From positions 1 to 30,885 of IMG/VR virus record IMGVR_UViG_3300012936_005457: 30,885 bases of DNA, one strand, 5' to 3'. The notes beneath the pieces are model-generated. The model was not told the DNA's origin, ran no database searches, and saw nothing but the letters and a program-made list of their open reading frames with translations. Made by a program: the position numbers and the translations under genes. The stretch is from a virus. Below, piece by piece: positions 22,873 to 30,343 of this stretch. How positions within the stretch are numbered: the first letter of the stretch is position 1; each line of letters starts with the position of its first letter.

Positions 22873-23462
22873 TGAGTTACATACTAATGACAGGTGCTCC
22901 AGGTTCTAAATGGAGCAGTGTATTCAAACATATACACAAATCGCCCGACATAGATAGCACTGATTACACAGATGAAAGGACATATTGGCATGATGCTGAC
23001 ACGCCAGGCAAAAAACAATTGATGCACACAGGTGCATATTTTGATCCTGGGATGGAGTTTGACTGTAAACTGTCAGAGTGGGATAAACCTTTTTCCGGCA
23101 TGGGCAAACGTATCATCAAGTCACACACCTTTGCACACAAACTTTTCAGTCTAAAAAAACTAGGGTATCCGATAGTATTGATTTACAGAGATAACAGAAA
23201 ATGTTATGACTGGTGGCAACTGTGTGGCGAATTTAATATAACATATCCAAACTATCAATATTTTGAAAACCTACAGAAGATGTGGTATCATATAGAACAA
23301 GAAAATAGGGACATATTAGATTTTGTAAGTGAACACGAATGCGATTGTTTAAGTCCAAAAAATAATGTCGAACTTTGTGACATGTTAAATATCTCGCATC
23401 CGGTAGATACGCCTTTGCATGATTATGGAAACAAAGATATAAAAGTTTGGTTATACGAATGA
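22872..23462 (+). CDS. Sulfotransferase-like P-loop protein
   Basis: A 196-residue protein. It starts YILMTGAPGSKWSSV, a phosphate-loop-like segment (G8, G11) resembling the PAPS loop of sulfotransferases. YPIVLIYRDNRKCYDWW near 97-113 resembles the second PAPS-contact block (Arg-Asp/Asn then Ser/Trp). It is shorter than typical sulfotransferases (250 or more). The TAATG overlap with the oxygenase gene and the ATGA overlap with the methyltransferase-like gene put three modification enzymes in one operon. Sulfation of a glycan or protein is plausible but not certain. Confidence 0.55.
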   Translation: MSYILMTGAPGSKWSSVFKHIHKSPDIDSTDYTDERTYWHDADTPGKKQLMHTGAYFDPGMEFDCKLSEWDKPFSGMGKRIIKSHTFAHKLFSLKKLGYPIVLIYRDNRKCYDWWQLCGEFNITYPNYQYFENLQKMWYHIEQENRDILDFVSEHECDCLSPKNNVELCDMLNISHPVDTPLHDYGNKDIKVWLYE

Positions 23463-23980
23463 ATGATTTAGAAACACAATATTTTAAAAACCATTGGCAA
23501 CCAAATTGGGATAATAAAAAATACTCGGGTTGGGCACTGTTGGACAAGTTTACTGACACTGATAGTATCCTAGATATAGGTTGCGGTACAAATCCTTTAA
23601 AAGAAAAATTAGGAGACCAAGTTTATGGAATTGATCCTGCATTTGAACAAGCGGATCAAGTGATCACGTGGGAAGATTATCAACCTCACAAAAAATTCAA
23701 TGTCTATCTCTGCCTTGGTAGTTTGAACTTTGGTACAGCGGCCGAAGTAGAAGCACAATTACAGAAACTGTCCAATGTCACTGTGGCCGGAGATAGGATC
23801 TATTGGCGACAAAACTGTTACGGCAATGATCATCCATGGCATGAGGATTCAGCAAAGGTGAGATTTTTTCCATGGAGTAGGCAACTTAACAAGCACTATT
23901 GCGACAAGTATAATTTCCATCTAAAAGACATACAAGATGACGCAACTAATAGATTATACGCAGAGTGGGTCAAAAAATAA
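23459..23980 (+). CDS. SAM-dependent methyltransferase-like protein, paralogue 2
   Basis: A 173-residue class I methyltransferase-type protein. Motif I is SILDIGCGTNPLKEK (D39), more regular than in the paralogue at 20046. YGIDPAFEQAD and VYLCLGSLNFG follow. The C-terminal part has Trp/His-rich segments (NDHPWHED, FFPWSRQLNKHY). The start is the ATG in an ATGA overlap with the sulfotransferase-like gene; an upstream TTG in the same frame is rejected. The methyl acceptor is unknown; the operon suggests it acts on the same target as the oxygenase and sulfotransferase-like proteins. Confidence 0.72.
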   Translation: MNDLETQYFKNHWQPNWDNKKYSGWALLDKFTDTDSILDIGCGTNPLKEKLGDQVYGIDPAFEQADQVITWEDYQPHKKFNVYLCLGSLNFGTAAEVEAQLQKLSNVTVAGDRIYWRQNCYGNDHPWHEDSAKVRFFPWSRQLNKHYCDKYNFHLKDIQDDATNRLYAEWVKK

Positions 23981-24033
23981 ACAAAACTGACTAATAGCAG
24001 TAGACTTTTACGTTAATTGTGTTACAATAATGT

Positions 24034-24040
24034 GTAAATA
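24034..24040 (+). promoter_or_regulatory. T4-like late promoter box
   Basis: GTAAATA ends six bases before the ATG at 24047. Confidence 0.55.
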
Positions 24041-24046
24041 CCGTAT

Positions 24047-24346
24047 ATGCAAAAATCAACAAGAAGTATATTAGAAGAATTAGGTAACATATCTTTCCGT
24101 AAGGACAAGGAAGAAGTGGTCGAAAGTAGAGCATCGCACATATTGGAGTCGGCTATAAGGTTGCTTACATACATCAGAGAAAACTTTGATCAAGAAACTG
24201 CATATAAATTAGAAAAGAAATTTCATTCGTCGTTAAAAAATATGGATGCCAGCAAGTTCTCTAAAGGCGTGGCAAGGATCAAAGAAAATAAAGAAGTCAA
24301 AACAAACATTCTTAAAACTGTAGACGGCGAATACAAAGAGGATTAA
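24047..24346 (+). CDS. Conserved helical phage protein
   Basis: A 99-residue, charged, all-helical protein beginning MQKSTRSILEELGNI, then ESRASHILESAIRLLTYIREN. I recall similar proteins (SxLEEL, then ESRxxHxxxxAINLL) beside virion genes in T4-like cyanophages, but no function is assigned to them. It is followed two bases later by the 404-residue gene with the KWDG motif, so the two form an operon. No metal site or membrane segment is seen. Confidence 0.68.
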   Translation: MQKSTRSILEELGNISFRKDKEEVVESRASHILESAIRLLTYIRENFDQETAYKLEKKFHSSLKNMDASKFSKGVARIKENKEVKTNILKTVDGEYKED

Positions 24347-24348
24347 TC

Positions 24349-25563
24349 ATGTTGATAGAAGATGTCCTAACAGAGTTCAAGAGGACACACCTTGAACACA
24401 TTGAGGACATAGTAATAACTGACGGCTACGAAGGTGGTAAAGCGGTTGTGGAATATTTCAGAGGATTACTATTAACACTAAAAGGAACAAGTTCAGAGGC
24501 AATGAGTGTTTCTGTGAAGTGGGACGGAGCACCTGCTGTGGTATGTGGCACCAACCCTGCAAACGGAAAATTTTTCGTTGGCACAAAGTCAGTGTTTGCT
24601 CAAAATGCCAAAATTAATTACACAAAAAAAGATATAGCAAAGAATCACGGGACAGAAGATCTTGGCCAGAAGTTATTGAAGTGCTTGGTTCATCTCAAAA
24701 AACTAAACATCCAAGGAGTCGTGCAGGGTGATTTACTTTTCACAGATGAAGACATCACAAGGAAAAACATAGATGGCAAACCGCATATTACATTTACTCC
24801 TAACACAATCACCTATGCTGTGCCAGAACAAGGAGACCTAGGAGCACAGATAGACAGAGCCAAGGTTGGAATCATATTCCATACAAATTATGTTGGCGAT
24901 TCTTTGGCTGATATGAATGCTCAAGCAGGAGCGGATGTTGATGGATTTACAAAAAGTCCTGACGTATTCTTTGACAATGCAACCTATAAGGATGTATCTG
25001 GCAGTGCCAAGTTCACAGACGATGAGACAAAAAAGTTCTTCAATGGTATAGAAAAATTAGAATCATTGTTAAATGTAGTGCCAAGAAACTTATCTAGCGT
25101 ATTGGGACAGAATCAAGACTTTGTTCCTATGTTCCAGATGTATATCAACGCAATGGTCAAACAAGGACAGTTACCTAGCAACGTCAATCAGTTCTTACAA
25201 GGTTTCAAAAAGTTCTATGCAGATAGGATGCAACAACAGATTGCCGGACTCAAAGCACAGAAGGCCTTGCAGTTAAGACAAGATAAAATGAAACAGATGC
25301 CTGTGTTTCTTAATAGGGCAAAAAAACCTTTACAGGCTATGTTGACATTTTACAAAGCAGTACAGACCATGAAGGCATTCGTGCTAAAGAAAATGAACCA
25401 GGCGCAATCAATTGGATCATTCCAACAAACTGACAACGGCCTGCAAGTTACGGAACCAGAAGGTTTTGTTGCAGTAGACAAGTCAGGTAATGCTGTGAAA
25501 CTAGTGGATAGATTAGGATTCTCGAGACGTAATCTAACTGCCGTCAACAAATTCAAGAAATAG
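24349..25563 (+). CDS. DUF6267-like protein with ligase-type KxDG motif
   Basis: A 404-residue protein that I believe matches a cyanophage family of unknown function (DUF6267). HLEHIEDIVITDGYEGG (15-30) is followed by VSVKWDGAPAVVCG, where K57-x-D59-G60 fits motif I (KxDG) of nucleotidyltransferase-type DNA/RNA ligases. QGVVQGDLLFT (122-132) could be motif III and KVGIIFH (172-178) motif IV. FFVGTKSVF (75-83) lies between. The C-terminal 150 residues are helical, Gln/Lys-rich and unlike ligases. Polynucleotide ligation or nucleotidyl transfer is therefore a hypothesis, not an assignment. The 3' end overlaps the convergent GT10-like gene by 30 bases. Confidence 0.75.
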   Translation: MLIEDVLTEFKRTHLEHIEDIVITDGYEGGKAVVEYFRGLLLTLKGTSSEAMSVSVKWDGAPAVVCGTNPANGKFFVGTKSVFAQNAKINYTKKDIAKNHGTEDLGQKLLKCLVHLKKLNIQGVVQGDLLFTDEDITRKNIDGKPHITFTPNTITYAVPEQGDLGAQIDRAKVGIIFHTNYVGDSLADMNAQAGADVDGFTKSPDVFFDNATYKDVSGSAKFTDDETKKFFNGIEKLESLLNVVPRNLSSVLGQNQDFVPMFQMYINAMVKQGQLPSNVNQFLQGFKKFYADRMQQQIAGLKAQKALQLRQDKMKQMPVFLNRAKKPLQAMLTFYKAVQTMKAFVLKKMNQAQSIGSFQQTDNGLQVTEPEGFVAVDKSGNAVKLVDRLGFSRRNLTAVNKFKK

Positions 25564-26562
25564 TTCTAAGGTTTTGTTTATCTCGGCAGAGAGTTTTTCT
25601 TTGTTAAAAAATAGTTCTGTGTTGTGTTTCCTGATACCTTTGCTCAACATGTACATATCTTCCCAATAACAGTTTTTCAATTCTAAACAAAGTTTTGTAA
25701 TTTTCTCAACACGTGTTAAGGAATTATCTGTAAGGTCGTAACTCTCATCAAAATAATTGTTGAATGTTTTGAACCCTATCTCCCTTAATTTTTGTAGGTA
25801 TAAAGGATTACCATGCACGACAAACATGTGCCCTGCAATAATAGGCTTCCATATCTTTTCGGTCATGAAGATGTCATTGCTGTTATCGTTTGTTTCCGAT
25901 ACGATGCTGAACTTGGTATCGTTGTAAGGCTTTTCAAATATATCTTGATCTAATCCTCTATAAGGATATTTTGTTACTCCAGGCAACTCATATTCCAAAG
26001 GTAACGATGTGCCATCATGGCCATGAAAAGAAGTCAGACTGTTTGACAATACATTATGGCTTTGCAACATGTCGTACAATTTGATCCTATGTGTCCTTGG
26101 AGTCTTGTTTAGATATAGAAAATCATATTTTTTATTTGTATGATCAAATGTATACTTTCTTCCCAGATGTTTCCTGTACATGTAGAACCAAAACCAACTT
26201 ATACCTCCAACCCATTTGACGTGGGGTATGTCTATAATTGGATAATGCTCATTTGCTTCCATGTTAGGTAGGCTTTCCCATGGATTTGCTTTAATAAAAT
26301 GAAACCCTTGGCTGTGCAATAGGTCGCACCTTTTCTTTAATTCGTCGTTGAATTGGTCGCTATGTAATCTTTTGTTGACTGTTCTCGTGTCAATCACTGC
26401 TAGACGCCTGTCATATGAATCTAGGTCGTATGAGTGTAAGGTATAATATTCACCTGTGCATTCAAATGTTTGTTTTTCGATCGTGTGTAGGTCAATAAAT
26501 GCCTCGAGGTCCGTGTGATAACCTGTCTTCATTACATCGGTTAATATAAAATTGCGTTGCAT
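25534..26562 (-). CDS. GT10/exostosin-like glycosyltransferase, paralogue C
   Basis: A 342-residue member of the same family as the tandem pair at 9655-11693. It shares IVSETN, FMTEKIWKPIIAGHMFVVHG, GFKTF and DESYD. Here the TEKIWKP block is closest to the classical GT10 TEK-W pattern. The middle contains KYDFLYLNKTPRTHR (144-158), a segment seen in phage fucosyltransferase-like proteins. It is inserted on the opposite strand among virion-neighbourhood genes and starts 18 bases from the divergent gene at 26581. The donor sugar and acceptor are unknown. Confidence 0.72.
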   Translation of the reverse strand: MQRNFILTDVMKTGYHTDLEAFIDLHTIEKQTFECTGEYYTLHSYDLDSYDRRLAVIDTRTVNKRLHSDQFNDELKKRCDLLHSQGFHFIKANPWESLPNMEANEHYPIIDIPHVKWVGGISWFWFYMYRKHLGRKYTFDHTNKKYDFLYLNKTPRTHRIKLYDMLQSHNVLSNSLTSFHGHDGTSLPLEYELPGVTKYPYRGLDQDIFEKPYNDTKFSIVSETNDNSNDIFMTEKIWKPIIAGHMFVVHGNPLYLQKLREIGFKTFNNYFDESYDLTDNSLTRVEKITKLCLELKNCYWEDMYMLSKGIRKHNTELFFNKEKLSAEINKTLELFLEFVDGS

Positions 26563-26567
26563 AAGCC

Positions 26568-26575
26568 TATAAATA
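26568..26575. promoter_or_regulatory. T4 late promoter octamer between divergent genes
   Basis: TATAAATA, the exact T4 late octamer, lies five bases from the ATG at 26581 (+) and five bases from the ATG at 26562 (-). It is near-palindromic (six of eight positions), so it might serve both strands. Confidence 0.7.
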
Positions 26576-26580
26576 CGAGT

Positions 26581-27426
26581 ATGATAACTCCATTTTTAAA
26601 GTATGTATCTGAAGGAAGAGTGGTAAGGCGTCAAAGCGACCTGCAAAGGTACACATGGGCAGAGATCACAGAAAGAATTTACCTCAGTTTCTTGGCATTG
26701 ACCTTGCTCAACAACTTCAAACAGACCCAAGGATTTGTAAAACAGTATGTAAGTGCCACACTAGGATATGGCACTTTTGATAAAGTACGAATGGGGCAGA
26801 ACGATCTTTACAACATGTTGGCTGTGGTATCAGGTGATCCAGAGATTACAAAAAAACTGGCCAATAGCAAACAGGCAGAAGCGATGCGGCAACGATCTAC
26901 AATTCCTGTTTTGGCTCTAAGAAGATATCTGAGAGATTTCAAAAACAGTTATTCTGTGCTTTCCAAATTAGAAGCATCACTTGGCATAGGAAACACTGCA
27001 TACAAAAATTTAAGGATAGCAATATCAGATTACACAAATTTATCAAGAGCAAATAAAAAAGTTACTACAACTAGATTGTTGCAGGCCCTGAAAGCAAATC
27101 TATCAGGCACAGACATACAACGTAAGACACAGGAGTTTGCGGACAAACAAAAACTCGAATTAGACGATGTAGTAGATGCAGAGAGATCGATATCACCATC
27201 TGATATGACAGGAGATGAACTTAACGCATACAGGTTGTTGGTTGGTCCCAACAATGTTAGACGTGCAAAGGTTGTGGCAGATATGGTAAAACAAGGCAAA
27301 GGTGTGCCTGGGCCATACATGAGTGCCTATGCGCCTGTTGTCAAAATGATAGACGACATAGCCAAAGGTGGTTACGCCTATGTGAAACTTCTGCAGAACA
27401 TCCATGACAGAGCAAGGAAAAAATAG
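26581..27426 (+). CDS. Helical phage protein, probably virion-associated
   Basis: A 281-residue, mostly helical, basic protein beginning MITPFLKYVSEGRVVRR. An upstream TTG in frame (26557) lies ahead of the promoter octamer and is rejected. Long amphipathic stretches (YLSFLALTLLNNF near 34; KLEASLGIGNTAYKNL near 137) and a charged centre (DKQKLELDDVVDAERS) show no catalytic motif. Position among virion-neighbourhood genes and the late promoter suggest a structural or assembly role. A one-base gap separates it from the cysteine-rich miniprotein. The family is not recognised. Confidence 0.65.
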   Translation: MITPFLKYVSEGRVVRRQSDLQRYTWAEITERIYLSFLALTLLNNFKQTQGFVKQYVSATLGYGTFDKVRMGQNDLYNMLAVVSGDPEITKKLANSKQAEAMRQRSTIPVLALRRYLRDFKNSYSVLSKLEASLGIGNTAYKNLRIAISDYTNLSRANKKVTTTRLLQALKANLSGTDIQRKTQEFADKQKLELDDVVDAERSISPSDMTGDELNAYRLLVGPNNVRRAKVVADMVKQGKGVPGPYMSAYAPVVKMIDDIAKGGYAYVKLLQNIHDRARKK

Positions 27427-27427
27427 T

Positions 27428-27544
27428 ATGATCAAATGTGTATGCGAATGCGGATGTGAACACCATTGCAAACAATCATGTGCAGAATGCAGAGATTGTC
27501 CTGATTGTTTGTGCAAATGCTGTAAAAAAGAGCAAAAAAACTAA
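27428..27544 (+). CDS. Cysteine-rich metallothionein-like miniprotein
   Basis: A 38-residue protein with 12 cysteines, at positions 4, 6, 8, 10, 14, 18, 21, 24, 27, 29, 31 and 32. They occur as CxC, CxxC and CC pairs plus two His (12, 13), as in metallothioneins and other metal-cluster peptides. The start lies one base after the stop of the previous gene, so it is probably translated by coupling from the late transcript. The last residues are Lys-rich. It is too short to be a normal zinc finger. Metal binding (zinc, copper or cadmium) is an inference from cysteine density; a redox or structural role is possible. Confidence 0.6.
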   Translation: MIKCVCECGCEHHCKQSCAECRDCPDCLCKCCKKEQKN

Positions 27545-27572
27545 TAATAGCGGTTAATTTACCAAAATCAGA

Positions 27573-27580
27573 TATAAATA
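27573..27580 (+). promoter_or_regulatory. T4 late promoter octamer with leader
   Basis: TATAAATA matches the T4 late octamer exactly. The predicted transcript start, about six bases on, lies at the base of the stem-loop at 27582-27619. Confidence 0.8.
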
Positions 27581-27581
27581 C

Positions 27582-27619
27582 TTACAACTTGATTCCGGAG
27601 CGGAATCAAAGTGTTGTAA
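27582..27619 (+). promoter_or_regulatory. 5'-terminal stem-loop in mRNA leader
   Basis: TTACAAC TTGATTCC pairs with GGAATCAA and GTTGTAA across a GGAGC loop, with a three-base AGT bulge, giving 15 base pairs. It would sit near the 5' end of the late transcript and ends about 12 bases before AGGAGG. A role in mRNA stability or translation control is likely. Confidence 0.7.
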
Positions 27620-27643
27620 ATCAGAAAATAGGAGGATATTACA

Positions 27644-28042
27644 ATGCCAATAGCAAAAAACAACTTCTCTAGAAACGAAAACTACGAAGTAGGTTCAGTT
27701 GATATGACTTTCTTCACAGTTGACTTCATCAACTCAATGGCTTCTGAGACTGCTGACTTTTCAGCGTCTAATGCCGTTGCTGGTTTAGAGATGACTAGAG
27801 CAACAATCGAAAACAACGGTGTGCCAGTATTAATGGAAGGTCCATTAGCAGACTCAAACACACAAAAAACTTACGGTACAAGAACAGACTGTTTAGATTC
27901 TTTATCGTCTACTACAACAATCGCGGCTTTACAAACAGCCATCAGAGCGTTGAACGGTAACGGTAGAGTTACAGCAACAATCAGTTCAGCAACAGTAACA
28001 GAAACTAAACTTGGTATCTTAACTGCGGCGGCTATAAGTTAA
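27644..28042 (+). CDS. Probable abundant virion protein
   Basis: A 132-residue Thr/Ala/Ser-rich protein. It has the strongest expression signals in the window: exact T4 late octamer, 5' stem-loop, AGGAGG 7 bases before the ATG, and a terminator. Helical (FSASNAVAGLEMTRATIEN) and beta-type (GRVTATISSATVTETKLG) segments are seen, but no catalytic motif. Codons favour a narrow set, as expected for high expression. A small capsid decoration or tail protein would fit. The family is not recognised and the role is inferred from expression signals. Confidence 0.65.
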   Translation: MPIAKNNFSRNENYEVGSVDMTFFTVDFINSMASETADFSASNAVAGLEMTRATIENNGVPVLMEGPLADSNTQKTYGTRTDCLDSLSSTTTIAALQTAIRALNGNGRVTATISSATVTETKLGILTAAAIS

Positions 28043-28064
28043 TAGTTTTCACTATTACCATAAG

Positions 28065-28095
28065 GGTGGGTCTTTTTTAAGGCCCACCTTTTTTT
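28065..28095 (+). terminator. Rho-independent terminator
   Basis: GGTGGGTC (28065-28072) pairs with GGCCCACC (28081-28088), with one T-G pair, and is followed by seven T. It ends the transcript of the 132-residue protein. Confidence 0.88.
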
Positions 28096-28113
28096 ACGGC
28101 TAAATTATAACAT

Positions 28114-28746
28114 ATGAGCATTGAAACAATCCTTGAAATAATGAGACGACCCGACAATGGAATGCGACTCAAAAATTCTGTTATCATAGACATAAATGAG
28201 AAGGCAGGATGGCTTTGGCTGACAGGTGGTGCGGTGCACAGCATGATGGCATGGCTTAATGAATTCCACCTTAATGAATTTAAAGAAGTTACGAAAGACG
28301 ATTTACCAAATTATGACAAAGACGTGTTTGCTATTCTTGCCGAGCCAGAGAAAAGATACTGGAACGGTATCACGGAATGGAGCAGTTGTTGGGGAGATTA
28401 TGAATGGTGGCAACACGACGACATCATGGAATGGTTCCCGCACTTTGACAGATATACATGGCGATACTCAGACCAGATAGAGGGTGTCAAAGAAGTTAAA
28501 CATCTTTTAAAATTAGACAACAATCTCAGTGACAAAATCGAAGGACTTGCAACACAGTACGACTTCAAATGCCCATATGGCATCGAAAAAGTTCGTCCAC
28601 GCTACAAAAAAGAAAAAGCAATAATCAAACTACACGAAACCATTACACCAAAATTTAAACAATTAGTTAAAGACAGTCCTGAACTCTCCCAAAAACTAGA
28701 AGACTACCTTGCACCAGACGTCTGGTATTATGCCAAGGCAAAATAA
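28114..28746 (+). CDS. Trp-rich phage protein, possibly sulfotransferase-like
   Basis: A 210-residue protein. VFAILAEPEKRYWNGITEW (71-89) recalls the RxPxxRxxSG core of sulfotransferases, in which a strand is followed by Arg/Glu, Pro and then Arg. A Trp/Asp cluster (WGDYEWWQHDDIMEWFPHFD) follows. There is no phosphate-loop motif near the start (IDINEKAGWLWLTGG), so this reading is weak. It opens the next operon; the following gene starts in a TAATG overlap. Its promoter is not obvious, because the TAAATTATA stretch before the ATG is only a poor late-box match. Function is unknown. Confidence 0.55.
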   Translation: MSIETILEIMRRPDNGMRLKNSVIIDINEKAGWLWLTGGAVHSMMAWLNEFHLNEFKEVTKDDLPNYDKDVFAILAEPEKRYWNGITEWSSCWGDYEWWQHDDIMEWFPHFDRYTWRYSDQIEGVKEVKHLLKLDNNLSDKIEGLATQYDFKCPYGIEKVRPRYKKEKAIIKLHETITPKFKQLVKDSPELSQKLEDYLAPDVWYYAKAK

Positions 28747-29216
28747 TGCACGAATATAGGGTTCACACATTAATTGATATCACAGATAATGGCAGTCTTC
28801 AAAGACCGTTTCCATTCAAAACTCCGAGTGGAGAAGTTATACACGATAAACAATCTTTGGCGATTGCAAGGAATCAAAATAATAACTTTAGCACATTGAT
28901 ACAACTTTTGCAGATGAGAGGTAACGTCACTTGGGAACTACCACCACAAAGAATATACGATACCATAGGAAACAGCAGTTTTGGCAATGCGTACGAAGGC
29001 AAACAAAACACATGGCACTTCACCTTCTTCACTGAGCAAACAGGACTTTATGGTACTGATCAAAACCCCACAGAACAACTCATAGATGATTTTGATTTAG
29101 TACCTATCATAAATTTTTGCAAAGAGACTGCTACATTTCCGACCAACACATTTATCACGGCAAACCCGGCTACAATAAACACCTACTTTTCGTATGCTGG
29201 AATTTCCGATAAATAA
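28746..29216 (+). CDS. Conserved marine T4-like phage protein
   Basis: A 156-residue protein that I recognise as a recurrent hypothetical of marine T4-like phages. It begins EYRVHTLIDITDNG, and AIARNQNNNFSTLIQLLQMRGN (39-60) and AYEGKQNTWHFTFF (near 82-95) are typical segments. Its function is not established; neighbours in related phages are virion or assembly genes. It is coupled to the previous gene by a one-base overlap. It is a useful marker that this is a T4-like marine phage. Confidence 0.72.
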   Translation: MHEYRVHTLIDITDNGSLQRPFPFKTPSGEVIHDKQSLAIARNQNNNFSTLIQLLQMRGNVTWELPPQRIYDTIGNSSFGNAYEGKQNTWHFTFFTEQTGLYGTDQNPTEQLIDDFDLVPIINFCKETATFPTNTFITANPATINTYFSYAGISDK

Positions 29217-29265
29217 TATTTGATTAAGGCACATAAAAAACAACTTATTAAGGCTTACAAAGGCA

Positions 29266-29580
29266 ATGTTTCAGGCACAATTCCAGGCTATAGGAGCGGA
29301 GATCAGAGAGATCAAACAGGAGTTGAGAGAATATATAAGACTTATGAGTACAACAGAATTAGAAAAACAAAACCTAGAAGCACACGTGGACCTGTGTTCG
29401 GAGAGATACAAAGGCCTACACGACAGATTAAGTGCTATTGAACTTCGTCTAGGTAAAATGAATGAAGAGATGACAGCAGGTCATAAAAGTCAAACTAAAA
29501 CAATCATAGCGACAGCGGGCACAGTGGTCGCGGGACTGCTATCCACAGTGGTAGTGATCCTGATGAAGATGCCCGGTTAA
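29266..29580 (+). CDS. XhlA-like coiled-coil membrane protein
   Basis: A 104-residue protein. Residues about 27-65 (STTELEKQNLEAHVDLC, then RYKGLHDRLSAIELRLG) form a coiled coil. Residues 79-100 (TIIATAGTVVAGLLSTVVVILM) are one membrane segment near the C-terminus. This layout matches small XhlA/holin-associated proteins. A second possible start is the ATG at 29344, which gives a 78-residue protein beginning MSTTELEKQ; I recall relatives starting there. A role in lysis or membrane attachment is plausible but not shown. Confidence 0.62.
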   Translation: MFQAQFQAIGAEIREIKQELREYIRLMSTTELEKQNLEAHVDLCSERYKGLHDRLSAIELRLGKMNEEMTAGHKSQTKTIIATAGTVVAGLLSTVVVILMKMPG

Positions 29581-29604
29581 TAGTAAAAATTTACCAAAAA
29601 ATAT

Positions 29605-29841
29605 ATGTTCATACAAATAGCACCTAAGGTAAGGGTTTATGTATCCGACCATCAAATGATGTTTGTCAAAAAATATGCACACAAGGCTTATTTCACTGAC
29701 AAGGATCTTGATGCTGACGAGGTGCATGTGGCTAAGATCCTTGCGGACAAATCCGTCTATGTCAGGAAAAAACTTGACAACGGTGTGCAGTATGCTTTAA
29801 ATAGACGTATAAGATTTTTAGGTAATGCCGTTAAGAAGTAA
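29605..29841 (+). CDS. Small basic phage protein
   Basis: A 78-residue basic protein with beta-type segments (KVRVYVSDHQMMFV, VYVRKKLDNGVQYAL) and no recognised family. Its stop overlaps the start of the next gene by 17 bases, which supports it as a coupled cistron. No clear promoter or ribosome site precedes it, so it is probably read from the upstream operon. Confidence 0.6.
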   Translation: MFIQIAPKVRVYVSDHQMMFVKKYAHKAYFTDKDLDADEVHVAKILADKSVYVRKKLDNGVQYALNRRIRFLGNAVKK

Positions 29842-30328
29842 ATCAGAACTGGTTAAACAGATTGAGGCCTATGGCCTACGCAATAAACTTGCGGATCTGG
29901 CACGGAAAGAAAAAGAAAGACGTCCATTTAGGCATTTACCAAAACAATTTTCCAAAGGTATCCTCATAGGTAATATAGCAATCGTACCCAAGAAGCACAC
30001 AGGCACTAGATATGTGTATGTGGTTGCCGACATGTTGGAAGCAAAAATACTACATGAAGATATAAATTTAAAACAATCCGCGATACTTGTCGCACATTAT
30101 CTAGCGGATGGCAAAACAGTGCCAAAAAATATTATAGAATATGATACACATTTCGCATCAAAGGTCTTTGAAATACAGGCCGCAAAAAGTAGGGTCAAAC
30201 AAGCAAAAAAAGAACGAAACGAAGTCATGGAAGAGATTTATCTACAACGTCTGGATGATGCGAATTACTATGCAGACCAATATAAAGGCTATATCCAGGA
30301 CATCTTCCATTCGACCTTTGGAGTATAA
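29825..30328 (+). CDS. Basic phage protein of unknown function
   Basis: A 167-residue, Lys-rich protein. A central beta-type region (GILIGNIAIVPKKHTGTRYVYVVADM, about 45-70) is followed by two charged helices (EIQAAKSRVKQAKKERNEVM; IYLQRLDDANYYADQYKGY). I recall marine T4-like phage proteins with a similar helical C-terminus, but no function. It overlaps its upstream partner and precedes the truncated structural gene. DNA or virion association is a guess from charge. Confidence 0.62.
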   Translation: MPLRSKSELVKQIEAYGLRNKLADLARKEKERRPFRHLPKQFSKGILIGNIAIVPKKHTGTRYVYVVADMLEAKILHEDINLKQSAILVAHYLADGKTVPKNIIEYDTHFASKVFEIQAAKSRVKQAKKERNEVMEEIYLQRLDDANYYADQYKGYIQDIFHSTFGV

Positions 30329-30332
30329 GTAC

Positions 30333-30338
30333 TAAATA
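30333..30338 (+). promoter_or_regulatory. T4-like late promoter box
   Basis: TAAATA ends five bases before the ATG at 30344. Confidence 0.55.
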
Positions 30339-30343
30339 ACGTT

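Noticed and set aside
29220-29441. TTG-started open frame overlapping the coiled-coil membrane protein
   Set aside because: It uses a rare start, has no family features, and is out of frame with the clearly helical, membrane-segment protein.
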